Origin: a virus | Strand: one strand, 5' to 3' | IMG/VR virus record: IMGVR_UViG_3300020165_000049 | Location: 1-39,717 of that record | Length of the DNA stretch: 39,717 bases | Shown: in pieces, positions 1-8,547 of the stretch | Position numbering within the stretch: the stretch's first letter is position 1 | How the letters are laid out: every line of letters begins with the position of its first letter | The notes under the pieces: model-generated | Told to the model about the DNA's origin: nothing | Databases searched by the model: none | Seen by the model: the letters and a program-made list of their open reading frames with translations, nothing else | Made by a program: the position numbers and the translations under genes

Positions 1-1387
1 ATTTATCTTTATCTTCTCCTTTAGCTATTAATATTTCTTGTAGTGATTTATTTTTTCTAATAAATGTTCCTTTAGCACCATTAAAAGTATAAATGTTAGC
101 AGGTAAAGGTTCAATACCAGCACTAATACCACCTACAATTACAGAATTTGATACTGTTGGTGCAATTGCTAGTAAGTGAGTGTTTCTCATACCTGTTCCT
201 CTACACCATAAAGGTTCACCATATTCAGCTGCTAAATCCATTGATGCCTTTTCTGCTTTACCTCTAATATCAGAAAATATATTTTTAGTATGAGCGGTAG
301 ATGCAATTGAATTAAAGGGTAATCCTTTTTGTTGTAAGAATGAATGCCAACCCATTACTCCTAAACCTAAGGCTCTACCTTTTCTAGCATGTGAATGTGT
401 TCTTTTTAAACTTTCTTTACCGTTTGATTTATCTATAAATTCTTGCATTACACCATCTAGGAACCAAGTTGATAATTCAACAGTATCTGTATCTTTCCAT
501 TCATCATATTTAGCTAAATTTAAAGAAGATAAACAACAAATAAACGAATGTTCTTCATCTGTAAATAATGTAATTTCAGAACAAATATTTGTCATGCTCA
601 CATCTAAATTATTTAATCTATAAGCTATTGGATTATCTTTATTAACATTGTCCTTATACATTATATAAGGTTCACCTGTTTCCATTCTTGATTTTAAAAC
701 AGTAGCCCATTTATCCATTGCCTCCGGGTCTCTTGCTTCTAATTTTCTCATAAATGAGTCACCTACAACAACACATTGGTGTAAATTTAAACATTGTCTA
801 TTTGGGTCACCTTTAGGTCTACGAATTTGCAAAAATTCTTCTATATCCCCATGTTCTATATCTAAGTTTACGGATGCAGCGCCTCTACGAACATTACCTT
901 GATTAGTAGCAATAATTGAAGAATCAAATATTTTAGCCCATGGTACTACACCTTCACTTTTCCCATTTCCTGTAATTCCTGTTCCACGTTCTCTAATACG
1001 AGATAATGAAATACCTACACCACCACCAGAGGCGGTTAATTTCATTAACTCCGCATTAGTTAAACCAATTCCACGTATAGAGTCAGGTGTATCAATACCA
1101 AAACAAGAAATAGGTAAACCACGATCAGTTCCCATATTTGATAAAACAGGTGATGCTAATCCTAACCACCCATTCCACATTATTTTAAAGAATTTATTTG
1201 CTAATTCTGGTTTTTTTAATCTAGTTGCTGAGGCATTTGCTACTCTTCTATATGCTGTTTTTACAGTTTCACCGGGTAATAAATATCCTTTACTAATGGT
1301 TGCTAATGATATTTCATCCATCCATTCTGGATATTGCTTTCCAGCTTCCCAATTACTATAATCTACTTGTAGTGCGTTGTTTTCCAT
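1..1387 (-). CDS. nrdA: Ribonucleotide reductase class I large subunit NrdA (3' part cut off by window edge)
   Basis: Reduces ribonucleoside diphosphates to deoxyribonucleotides together with NrdB, supplying dNTPs for phage replication. The frame is open from an ATG at 1387 to the window edge (about 462 residues), so the C-terminus is missing. Visible class I alpha motifs are the first redox cysteine in LPISCFG, the active-site NICSE stretch (Asn, radical Cys, Glu), the second redox cysteine region SFICCLSSLNL, and the glycine-rich segment near GGISAGIEPLP. The protein begins directly at the reductase fold (MENNALQVDY) with no room for an N-terminal ATP-cone, so dATP activity inhibition is probably absent. 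It starts 3 bases after the nrdB stop, so the two are co-transcribed and probably translationally coupled. Family assignment is firm; loss of the ATP-cone is inferred from length. Confidence 0.95.
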   Translation of the reverse strand, partial: MENNALQVDYSNWEAGKQYPEWMDEISLATISKGYLLPGETVKTAYRRVANASATRLKKPELANKFFKIMWNGWLGLASPVLSNMGTDRGLPISCFGIDTPDSIRGIGLTNAELMKLTASGGGVGISLSRIRERGTGITGNGKSEGVVPWAKIFDSSIIATNQGNVRRGAASVNLDIEHGDIEEFLQIRRPKGDPNRQCLNLHQCVVVGDSFMRKLEARDPEAMDKWATVLKSRMETGEPYIMYKDNVNKDNPIAYRLNNLDVSMTNICSEITLFTDEEHSFICCLSSLNLAKYDEWKDTDTVELSTWFLDGVMQEFIDKSNGKESLKRTHSHARKGRALGLGVMGWHSFLQQKGLPFNSIASTAHTKNIFSDIRGKAEKASMDLAAEYGEPLWCRGTGMRNTHLLAIAPTVSNSVIVGGISAGIEPLPANIYTFNGAKGTFIRKNKSLQEILIAKGEDKDK

Positions 1388-1390
1388 ATT

Positions 1391-2377
1391 TTAAAATAAT
1401 GCTGCGGCATCCCAATTTTGAACACCTTTACTGTAATTTGTTACTCTATTTGCAAAGAAATCTGTATGTTGTTTACCAGCTGATAAACTATCAAACCATT
1501 TCATTCTTTTTACTGCGTCTTTATCAATACCATTTACAATAGGTCCATAACCTAAATCACTCATTTTAGTATTTACTCTATGTTTAATAAATGAAATTAA
1601 ATCATATTTAGGACAACCTGTTAAATCTCCCATTTCATATACTTTATCAATAAAATCTAATTCTAATTTTAAGGATAAATGTGCTGCTTCTTCAATATCA
1701 GCTTTTAATTCTGGGGTATTAAATTCTGGGTGTTCTTGCATTAATGTTCTAAATAACCAACAACCTGCTTCTGAATGTAATGATTCATCTCTAATGCTCC
1801 ATTCTACAATTTGTCCTACCCCTTTTAGTTTATTATCTAATTTAAAGGATAATAAAACAGCAAATGAAGAAAATAAATTTACACCTTCTGTAAATGCAGA
1901 AAAGATTGCTAATGATTTAGCTCTTTCATGCCAGTTAGGAGTACCATCATGAGAATCTCTTACAGTAGTTAAAGCTTCTATTTTAGCCATTGTTGCTTCA
2001 TCTTCTAGAAACTCACTAAAATTATCTAAACCTAATTCTTCATTTAATAAAGAATAAGCTTCTGCATGGATTGTTTCAAATGCTCCAAATGTAACAGCCA
2101 TTTTAATTACTTCCGGTTTTCTAAACCATTTAGTAACTAATGTTGACCAATAATCATTTACTACAGTTTCGGTTTGTGCAAAACCCTTTAAAATAGTACC
2201 AATTATATTTTTTTCTGATTCAGTTAAGTTTTGTTTCCAATCATTAACATCACTCATCATTGGGACTTCTGTATGTAGCCAATGAGCTTGTTGTTGTTTT
2301 AACCAATAATCAGATGCCTCTTGATATTCAAAAGGTTTATAGACTATTCTTTCTTGTAATAATGATGTTTTTGCCAT
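1391..2377 (-). CDS. nrdB: Ribonucleotide reductase class I small subunit NrdB
   Basis: Provides the metal cofactor and tyrosyl radical for the partner NrdA. It is 328 aa, normal for an R2 subunit. Probable metal ligands are E70 (FAQTET), E101 and H104 (ETIH), E164 (FTEG), and E198 and H201 (DESLH). The radical tyrosine is probably Y108, four residues after H104. The C-terminus NWDAAALF ends in the hydrophobic tail that docks on R1. The first ligand reads as Glu, where the E. coli enzyme has Asp84; Glu at this position is known in other R2 subgroups such as the chlamydial one, but those lack the tyrosine. The gene lies between the helicase gene (10-base gap) and nrdA (3-base gap) in the replication operon. 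The identity is clear; the metal type cannot be told from sequence. Confidence 0.95.
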   Translation of the reverse strand: MAKTSLLQERIVYKPFEYQEASDYWLKQQQAHWLHTEVPMMSDVNDWKQNLTESEKNIIGTILKGFAQTETVVNDYWSTLVTKWFRKPEVIKMAVTFGAFETIHAEAYSLLNEELGLDNFSEFLEDEATMAKIEALTTVRDSHDGTPNWHERAKSLAIFSAFTEGVNLFSSFAVLLSFKLDNKLKGVGQIVEWSIRDESLHSEAGCWLFRTLMQEHPEFNTPELKADIEEAAHLSLKLELDFIDKVYEMGDLTGCPKYDLISFIKHRVNTKMSDLGYGPIVNGIDKDAVKRMKWFDSLSAGKQHTDFFANRVTNYSKGVQNWDAAALF

Positions 2378-2387
2378 TTTTTTATTT

Positions 2388-3764
2388 TTAAGGATTTAAT
2401 TCAAAAAATTTCTTACGTAACAATTGTTTATCAAAAGTATCAACATCCGTATCAAATTTATTAGAACGGGGTTGAGATGGTGATAATGCTTCAGGTTCAT
2501 CTCCTTCAACATATTCATTTTTTACAACAAAATGCCCCGTAGAAGTGTCAGCTTGAATACCAAAAGTAATTCCATCCATTCCATATCTATTTTTCATTAA
2601 ATGGAATCTTCCTGTGTTATTAACTTTATCTTCTTTTTTACGAGAAAGAGACATGCAAAAATCAGTTATCATAATTTTATCATACGATCCTGCTGCTTTA
2701 TCCCCCTGAATGACATTATCATTCGCCCCTGCACGATTAACTTGTGAAACAGACCAAATAGGTATATTTAATTGTCTAGCTAATCCTTTAGTACTTGTAT
2801 AAATATCATCAATTTCATCCTTACGCTCACGATTTGTTTTTCTTGATGAAAGAAGATCTACATAATCAATAATTACTAAATCTGGTGCCACTCCCATACT
2901 TGTGCTTTTTGCAATATGTGATTCAATTGTTGAGACTGATGCCCTACCTGTCGGATATTCTTTAATTATTAACTTTCCTGGTAATTGGGGTATAATATCT
3001 TCAATTTTATCTCTATGTGAATCTACTTTATTAACTGGTATTTTTGTGAAAAAAGCATCATATCTTTTACCAACATATTCCTCTCCTAACTCAAGTGTAT
3101 AATGTAATACATTATATCCTAACCTAACAGCGTGCCCTCCTAAAGCAACGAGTGACCAAGATTTACCACCTCCTGGATTACCAAATATAAGACCAAAGTC
3201 TCCATTTCCAAGTCCACCTTGTAATAATTCATTAATTTTATCCCAAGGGGTAGGAACAGTTTCTCTTGAATTTTCTCTATAACGTTCCTCAATATCTTTA
3301 ACATACTCATGTCCTATATTTTTATCTTGTCCTGCTTTTAAAGCATTATCTACAATAAAACGAATACCATCAAAGTCGCCTGCTTTTAATAAATCCACAG
3401 ACGACATTAAGGCCTTCTTCAATTGTTGGTTTTTACAAAAATTTGTAAATTCTTCTTGTACATATTCTAAATCATCATCGGAACTAACAAAAGCTTGTTT
3501 TAGTTGGTCTTTTATAGATATTTGTAATACCTCATTATCAACCTTTTGTAATTCTACTTTTAATATATCTAATGAGGGAGTAGTATGGTACTTATCATAA
3601 TAGTTAAGTACCTCTTTAATCGCCCATTTTTGTGCTTGATTTTCAAAATATTCTTCTGATATAATATCATGAATATTAACTAAAAATTCTTTATGGGTTA
3701 GTAAAGATGATAATACTTTAATTTGAAAATCGTGCCCGTATTGATTTATACTATTTAATGTCAT
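2388..3764 (-). CDS. gp41: Replicative DNA helicase, DnaB/T4 gp41 family
   Basis: Hexameric 5'-3' helicase that unwinds DNA at the replication fork. The protein is 458 aa, the usual size for gp41/DnaB. The N-terminal helical part (about residues 1-150) is followed by a RecA-type motor: Walker A GNPGGGKS at 195-202, Walker B DLVIIDYVDLL at about 295-305, and the conserved SQVNRAG stretch at about 340-346, which matches the DnaB sensor-like SQLNR motif. It is preceded by the 5' nuclease gene (11-base gap) and followed by nrdB (10-base gap). No separate primase (gp61) or helicase loader (gp59) gene is visible in the window. Assignment is secure from motifs and context. Confidence 0.93.
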   Translation of the reverse strand: MTLNSINQYGHDFQIKVLSSLLTHKEFLVNIHDIISEEYFENQAQKWAIKEVLNYYDKYHTTPSLDILKVELQKVDNEVLQISIKDQLKQAFVSSDDDLEYVQEEFTNFCKNQQLKKALMSSVDLLKAGDFDGIRFIVDNALKAGQDKNIGHEYVKDIEERYRENSRETVPTPWDKINELLQGGLGNGDFGLIFGNPGGGKSWSLVALGGHAVRLGYNVLHYTLELGEEYVGKRYDAFFTKIPVNKVDSHRDKIEDIIPQLPGKLIIKEYPTGRASVSTIESHIAKSTSMGVAPDLVIIDYVDLLSSRKTNRERKDEIDDIYTSTKGLARQLNIPIWSVSQVNRAGANDNVIQGDKAAGSYDKIMITDFCMSLSRKKEDKVNNTGRFHLMKNRYGMDGITFGIQADTSTGHFVVKNEYVEGDEPEALSPSQPRSNKFDTDVDTFDKQLLRKKFFELNP

Positions 3765-3775
3765 TTATAACCTTT

Positions 3776-4816
3776 TTATTTTTCATATGTTGGAAATAAT
3801 GCGAATATATCCTTTAACCATGTTTCTAAATTTCTAATCATTCCTCCTAATTTATCTTCATTATAAAATTGAATAAACATTTTAGGATTAAATTCAGGAA
3901 ATTCTTCTACTATTAAATTCTCTATATGATCTTTTCCTTTATCATCTATCATTGGATTACTTAAATCCATAACTTTATAATTAGTTTCAATTCTAGCTTG
4001 TTCCTGAACTATGCGCGAATATACAACGTGTTCCTTAAATTTCCTAGCAGATATATCAAAAATATCTTGAAGGGTTAATTCTTGTGTTTTTAACTCAGGA
4101 AATTTTTTAAATATACCTTTAGCACCAAGACCTTTAATACCTTGAATATTATCTGAGTTGTCTCCTAATAATGTTTTATGTAAAATAAAATTTGAAGGTA
4201 ATACTCCAATTTTTTCTTCTACAACCTTTGGAGTATAATACTCTTTTTCCATTGGTCTATATACAATAATTTTATCAGTTACTAGCTGTAAGAAATCTTT
4301 ATCACTAGATACTATAAAACAAGTTGAGTTATGTTTTTCTACTAATTTTTCAGCTAACACGGCTATAATATCATCAGCTTCTACTTTATCGAGTATGGTG
4401 GTTTTAACAGGTAATAGCTTTAAATATTGGATTATACGCACTATTTGGTCAATTTTTGAGTCATGTTCTTCCTCAATATTATCAAATGCTTCCCAATTAG
4501 TAATTCGCTGTAGGTTTCTTGTTCCTTTGTATTCGGAGAGCAGGTTCTTACGATTTACTGTTGAACCCGCCCCGTCGAATACTACATAAACAGAAGTTGG
4601 ATTTGTTTGTCTAATCATTGCACCTAAAGAACGGAAGAACCCACCTAATCCACCAATGTGAACTCCATCAGGATTAACCATATTCATCATAGCAAAGTTT
4701 CTAAAAAATAGATTTAAACCATCTAAAATTAATACTTTATCATGTTTTTTTAATATAGTCTCTTCCTGATCTTCTTGGACGCTGTCCAACAAGTTAAATA
4801 ATTCTTTATGTTTCAT
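3776..4816 (-). CDS. rnh: 5'-3' exonuclease / RNase H-like flap nuclease (T4 Rnh type)
   Basis: Removes RNA primers and 5' flaps from lagging-strand DNA. The 346-aa protein shows the acidic cluster of the FEN/PIN-like family: D32 in LILDGLN, D81 in VVFDGAG, E146, D148 and D149 in VEADDI, and D172 and D174 in SSDKDF. A helix-hairpin-helix-type DNA-binding region follows at about 218-234 (GDNSDNIQGIKGLGAKG). T4 Rnh is 305 aa, so the size is similar; the extra length is an N-terminal extension of about 25 charged residues before the first beta strand. The gene lies 9 bases after uvsX and 11 bases before the helicase gene. It could equally be labelled a 5' nuclease; the choice of Rnh reflects the T4-like context. 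Confidence 0.9.
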   Translation of the reverse strand: MKHKELFNLLDSVQEDQEETILKKHDKVLILDGLNLFFRNFAMMNMVNPDGVHIGGLGGFFRSLGAMIRQTNPTSVYVVFDGAGSTVNRKNLLSEYKGTRNLQRITNWEAFDNIEEEHDSKIDQIVRIIQYLKLLPVKTTILDKVEADDIIAVLAEKLVEKHNSTCFIVSSDKDFLQLVTDKIIVYRPMEKEYYTPKVVEEKIGVLPSNFILHKTLLGDNSDNIQGIKGLGAKGIFKKFPELKTQELTLQDIFDISARKFKEHVVYSRIVQEQARIETNYKVMDLSNPMIDDKGKDHIENLIVEEFPEFNPKMFIQFYNEDKLGGMIRNLETWLKDIFALFPTYEK

Positions 4817-4825
4817 GTTTTATTT

Positions 4826-5899
4826 TTAAATGTCCTGCTCGTCGAAGAGTACAGGTGTTACATCTTCTTGGTCTTCTACAATTTTGAATGTTCCTCCACC
4901 TAAGATTTTTGTCCATTCATCTGAATGTAATTTCTTATATGCATTCTTGTCTTTATCAGTATCTGTAATAAAACCATGGTTTGTCATAACAATTTTACCT
5001 CTTGATTGCATACCATTAACATGGTTTTTATCAATTTGTAAGTTTGTTCTTTTACCCCATTCTACTTGCTTACCACCTTTAATTGCTTTAATTTTAGATG
5101 TTCCAGCATTAGATACATTACCAAATGTAACTACGAATGTTGCATCATACCACATAGCCATACCACCTTTATTCATCATCTTTGGTTGTCCCATAGGTGA
5201 TTCTGCTTTAGCGGTCCATACTTTATTAATACAACAAAGTGTATTAGTAAATGGTGATGATTCTTTACGAGACATTACAATACTTTGGTTAACTGTATTA
5301 CCAAATTGAGTTGACATTGCTCCAGCATTCCATTCATTATTATTTTTCAGTTTTTCAACTGACATTGCACAAGGAATAGAACCAATTGAATCCCAAAAGA
5401 ACGCTAAGTCATAAGGTAAATTACCTTTTTTCTGCTCATTTTGTAGATCCATAATAAATGCTGCTACGTCTTCAATTGTATGTAATGTTTCTCTATCAAC
5501 ATAAATAAAGTTACCTTCATAATCTACAACATTACCCTCATCATCTTTGATTAGTTTAACTTCTAATCCCATTTGAGCGGCATGTTCCCAATTCCATTTC
5601 ATCTCAGTAATGATAAAAACAGGTAGTACACCCATTTTTTGTGCCGATACTGCTGCTTCTAATAAAGCAGTTGTTTTACCTGTATCAGAATGCCCTCTAA
5701 GTAATGAAATATGTCCCATTGGAACACCTGGTACTCCAGATATTTCTTGGAAAGCAGGGGATAGGGGTATCCATTTTTGTTCCTTAAATTTGACGTTTTT
5801 ATCTAAACCTTTAGACGATTTAAATTTATTTAAATCAAATTTGCTCTTAATCTCGGCAGACACTGCTGCCGAGAGAGACTTTGATATTTTTTTCGCCAT
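4826..5899 (-). CDS. uvsX: RecA-like recombinase UvsX
   Basis: Forms filaments on ssDNA and drives strand exchange in recombination-dependent replication and repair. The 357-aa length matches the UvsX family. Walker A is GHSDTGKT at 69-76; the Walker B region is LAFFWDSIGSIP at about 160. The N-terminal segment is lysine-rich, and the RecA core has the ATP-site continuation SVEKLKNNNEWN and the loop region around AKAESPMGQPKMMNKGG. The C-terminus is acidic. The start ATG is 2 bases after the gp32 stop, so ssDNA-binding protein and recombinase are made from one message, fitting their known partnership. No UvsY mediator is recognised in this window. Confidence 0.93.
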   Translation of the reverse strand: MAKKISKSLSAAVSAEIKSKFDLNKFKSSKGLDKNVKFKEQKWIPLSPAFQEISGVPGVPMGHISLLRGHSDTGKTTALLEAAVSAQKMGVLPVFIITEMKWNWEHAAQMGLEVKLIKDDEGNVVDYEGNFIYVDRETLHTIEDVAAFIMDLQNEQKKGNLPYDLAFFWDSIGSIPCAMSVEKLKNNNEWNAGAMSTQFGNTVNQSIVMSRKESSPFTNTLCCINKVWTAKAESPMGQPKMMNKGGMAMWYDATFVVTFGNVSNAGTSKIKAIKGGKQVEWGKRTNLQIDKNHVNGMQSRGKIVMTNHGFITDTDKDKNAYKKLHSDEWTKILGGGTFKIVEDQEDVTPVLFDEQDI

Positions 5900-5901
5900 A
5901 T

Positions 5902-6735
5902 TTAGAAAGGAAGATCATCACCATTATTACTATCTTTACTATCAAATAGTGAGTCAAACTTATCTACTTTACTTTGTTTAGCTTTATTAGTATCTAAACT
6001 AAAGTTTGTAGAAGGTGCTGGTGTTGATGTAATAGTAGGACCAACTGCTCCCTCAGAATCTTCTTCCGGAGATAGCCATTTTTCTAATGCAGATTTCATA
6101 TCTTCAAATGAATAACGTTTAAATAACCCATCTGTTGGATTTGGTTGTTCACTTGACCATTTTTCTACTAATGAAGCATCTTCACTAAGAGGTGATGTTT
6201 TTAATCTAACACGTACTGATGATTTATTGTATGGAGTACCAGTTGATTCTGGTCCTACAGTTTCAACTGTAATATCTCTACCATTTACAATATCAGTGTA
6301 ATCACCAATTTCATCATCTACAGCAAGAGCTAATAATTCTTCATATACTTGTTTTCCAAATTGCCATAACCTAACACCTTTATCTTCTTCTCCACGTACT
6401 ACAACGGGAACAAAAGTACGGTTTTTAGCATCTAACTTTTTAGCAAGTACATAATTTTCTTTATTATACTCACCTTCACGTAGTTTTCCAGCAAATAGGG
6501 CAATTGGGTCTTTTTCACCAAAATTGGCTGGTGAAATCATAACCTTATTTGTAATACCATAATAGAACTTAAGTTCAGTAAATGGGTTAGAAGAATCATA
6601 TGCCGATGGCACAATTCTGATTTGTTGTTTACCTACTGTGGGTCTCCAAAAAATTAACGAATAATCGGTCTTTTGACCTCCCTGTGGTTTTGATTGGAGG
6701 GTATCCAATTTCTGCTTTAATGCATTTAAATCCAT
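5902..6735 (-). CDS. gp32: Single-stranded DNA-binding protein, T4 gp32-like, without zinc ligands
   Basis: Coats ssDNA at forks and recombination intermediates and partners UvsX. The 277-aa protein has the gp32 layout: a short basic/helical N-terminus (LKQKLDTLQSK), an OB-type core starting with IFWRPTVGKQQIRIVPS, and a flexible acidic Ser/Asp-rich tail. The whole protein contains no cysteine, so the Cys-His zinc site of T4 gp32 is absent. The last residues DDLPF resemble the acidic tip of bacterial SSB (DDIPF), which is a docking site for host repair proteins; whether it works that way here is inference. It is followed 2 bases later by uvsX. The 72-base gap before it may hold a promoter. 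Identity rests on motif resemblance and gene order. Confidence 0.85.
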   Translation of the reverse strand: MDLNALKQKLDTLQSKPQGGQKTDYSLIFWRPTVGKQQIRIVPSAYDSSNPFTELKFYYGITNKVMISPANFGEKDPIALFAGKLREGEYNKENYVLAKKLDAKNRTFVPVVVRGEEDKGVRLWQFGKQVYEELLALAVDDEIGDYTDIVNGRDITVETVGPESTGTPYNKSSVRVRLKTSPLSEDASLVEKWSSEQPNPTDGLFKRYSFEDMKSALEKWLSPEEDSEGAVGPTITSTPAPSTNFSLDTNKAKQSKVDKFDSLFDSKDSNNGDDLPF

Positions 6736-6807
6736 AATTGTAACTTATTTTTAATTATAACTGTTTATATGTAACCTAATATACGAACTATATTTTGGGG
6801 AGCCAAA
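6736..6807 (-). promoter_or_regulatory. Intergenic leader of gp32, possible promoter
   Basis: This 72-base gap is the only sizeable spacer inside the replication cluster. On the minus strand it carries TTCGTATATT (6778-6787), a 10-mer that also occurs in the intergenic spacer upstream of the 88-aa gene (39075-39084). No hairpin with a U-tract is seen. A promoter or translational operator for gp32 would be expected here by analogy with T4, but the sequence gives only weak support. Confidence 0.25.
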
Positions 6808-7275
6808 CTATAATTCAATAATTCTATGTATTTTTGTATTTAATTGACTAAGTTCATTATGTTGAGTAAGTAAAACACAATTTCTATAATGTTGCCAATC
6901 TACTTTATAATTTGTATCAACAACACCACCATTTAACTTCTTAATGAGTTCATTAAGGGCATTAATAGTATATAAAGTATTAGATTCTTTTTTTCTATGT
7001 ACTAAGATTGTATTATCTGGTATAGTATCTATATTAGCTTGTTCTACATTATATGTAACTACATATTCATCTTTCCCCACAATTTCTAATACAAACATTT
7101 TATTATATATTATACTGTATTTAGATTGTATGTTGTGAATTAGCTCATCCATACCTTCTAGATCTGTGAATGTGCAAAATAATTTATTGTTCAAGTCGCT
7201 TAAATTTTGTAAATTTGTTATAACATCGTATTTCGTGTTATACGTATTAAGCGGTTTCTCCAAAGTTGTAATCAT
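6808..7275 (-). CDS. Conserved-looking phage protein of unknown function, in the replication cluster
   Basis: A 155-aa protein that I cannot assign. No signal peptide, membrane segment, Walker motif or zinc site is visible. The middle is beta-rich (KMFVLEIVGKDEYVVTYN), and the C-terminal third is helical with aromatic residues (TLYTINALNELIKKL, then VDWQHYRNCVLL). Its start lies inside the end of the polymerase gene, overlapping by 29 bases, so translation of the two is probably coupled. It precedes the gp32 leader. Position suggests a replication-accessory role, perhaps a polymerase partner, but that is inference from neighbourhood only. Confidence 0.75.
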   Translation of the reverse strand: MITTLEKPLNTYNTKYDVITNLQNLSDLNNKLFCTFTDLEGMDELIHNIQSKYSIIYNKMFVLEIVGKDEYVVTYNVEQANIDTIPDNTILVHRKKESNTLYTINALNELIKKLNGGVVDTNYKVDWQHYRNCVLLTQHNELSQLNTKIHRIIEL

Positions 7276-8524
7276 AACCTTCTATTTCTTTTATATTTAA
7301 TTTATATTTTGTGAAAATATTTCTAATTTCATCTAGTAATTTTGTTTCACTTTCATCCCAGTCAAAAAGAAACGAATCGTAAGTATATAAAACTAGTTTT
7401 GTCTTATATCCCCGTAATATACGAAACATATCCCACAAAACCAAAACATTTTGTGAAGTTTCCATATTTTGTAACACATAATTAAAAAGTTTTTGTGGGT
7501 TCATCTCTCCCAAACCCTCCTTCGTATATACAAAATTTGATATAGGACATACTATATACCCTTTTTTATTAAAATCATCCCAATTATTTAAAACAAATTT
7601 TTCAATCCTTTTAAAGTATTCCAGTTCTCTATAATTTTTAAATACGCCACCATAAAGTTGCTTGAATGTAAGTTCTTTCGATTTTTTATAATCCACTTTA
7701 TATAAAGATGCAAAATGAGAGTGAATATCACTAGTGGGAAAAGTATAATCAACGAGGCGAGCAGCCAAACTAGGATGATAAGCGCTAATATCAATCTCCA
7801 CAAATTTATTATTACGAGGAATAAAACTTTTCCTACATCCATTTTCTTTATTAAGTGCTGCATAATTTACATTTTTAAATTTATTTGAAGGTCTTGTTGT
7901 TGTTGTTTTTAAGTTGAACTGAGTGTTGATATATTCACCATCAACGGGGTGGAAGTATTTACTGAAGGTTTCATTGTGTATTCGTACTCCATTTCTCTCG
8001 ATGGCGTTGAATACCACTGACACTCTATTGTTAAAGAATTCATCATATTTTGTTTTTTCTCTGTTAATATTCGCTTTTAGATCTCTAAAAATCGTTTCAC
8101 ACAATTCATAATGTTTAACAATCGGTATAATTAAATTTAACTCCGGATTATCCTTATGTTGTCTATAGTATAAATCATGTGTTTGTGTTGTAGGTCGTAT
8201 ATACGTATGAGGAGGTGGTGTTATGTCGTAAAGAGTTTTGTTTGGAAAATAATGTAATATTTCTTTTTTATCTCTACAATATAATACTTCAAATTTATCT
8301 ATTAATTCGTTTATACGCGAGTTTAAAGCATTCAAACATTCACTATGCGTAATACATACCATAAAGCCTTTACTCGCTTCAATCGGTCTAATATACACTA
8401 AACTTACGTGATTTTGTACGGGGTGTATTGTGTCATTATAAGGTATTACCTCAATGAAAGCCTCTTTATAACCACTATTTATTAAAACATTTAACTGTTC
8501 CTCGTTTTCTACAAGCCAGTACAT
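7247..8524 (-). CDS. Compact family A DNA polymerase (palm/fingers), thumb reduced and exonuclease region degenerate
   Basis: Template-directed DNA polymerase of 425 aa. Family A landmarks appear in order: the helix VVFNAIERNGVRI (about 170-182, like the pre-thumb ME-x-x-GV helix), TQFNLKTTTTRPSN (about 201-214, matching the TxF-TATGRLSS motif), RKSFIP, motif A DISAYHP with D245, DIH at 266-268, motif B K-x3-F-x2-LYG with K283 and Y291, and motif C YDS with D383 in place of HDE. Only about 20 residues separate the pre-thumb helix from TxTxRxS, where Pol I and Taq have about 100, so most of the thumb is missing. Residues 1-110 may be a relic 3'-5' exonuclease domain: no DxE motif is seen. T4 itself uses the family B polymerase gp43. 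Overlaps the next gene by 29 bases. Confidence 0.85.
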   Translation of the reverse strand: MYWLVENEEQLNVLINSGYKEAFIEVIPYNDTIHPVQNHVSLVYIRPIEASKGFMVCITHSECLNALNSRINELIDKFEVLYCRDKKEILHYFPNKTLYDITPPPHTYIRPTTQTHDLYYRQHKDNPELNLIIPIVKHYELCETIFRDLKANINREKTKYDEFFNNRVSVVFNAIERNGVRIHNETFSKYFHPVDGEYINTQFNLKTTTTRPSNKFKNVNYAALNKENGCRKSFIPRNNKFVEIDISAYHPSLAARLVDYTFPTSDIHSHFASLYKVDYKKSKELTFKQLYGGVFKNYRELEYFKRIEKFVLNNWDDFNKKGYIVCPISNFVYTKEGLGEMNPQKLFNYVLQNMETSQNVLVLWDMFRILRGYKTKLVLYTYDSFLFDWDESETKLLDEIRNIFTKYKLNIKEIEGYDYNFGETA

Positions 8525-8547
8525 ATAACCATTTTATTTCCGTAACG

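Noticed and set aside
4830-5309. Plus-strand open frame of 159 codons opposite uvsX
   Set aside because: It is antisense to a certain gene, its protein is Cys/Ser/Leu-rich without any family pattern, and no other plus-strand gene is supported in the window.
7588-7863. Minus-strand hydrophobic 91-codon frame within the polymerase gene
   Set aside because: It overlaps motifs A and B of the polymerase in another frame; hydrophobicity follows from the AT-rich codons, and no start signal is seen.
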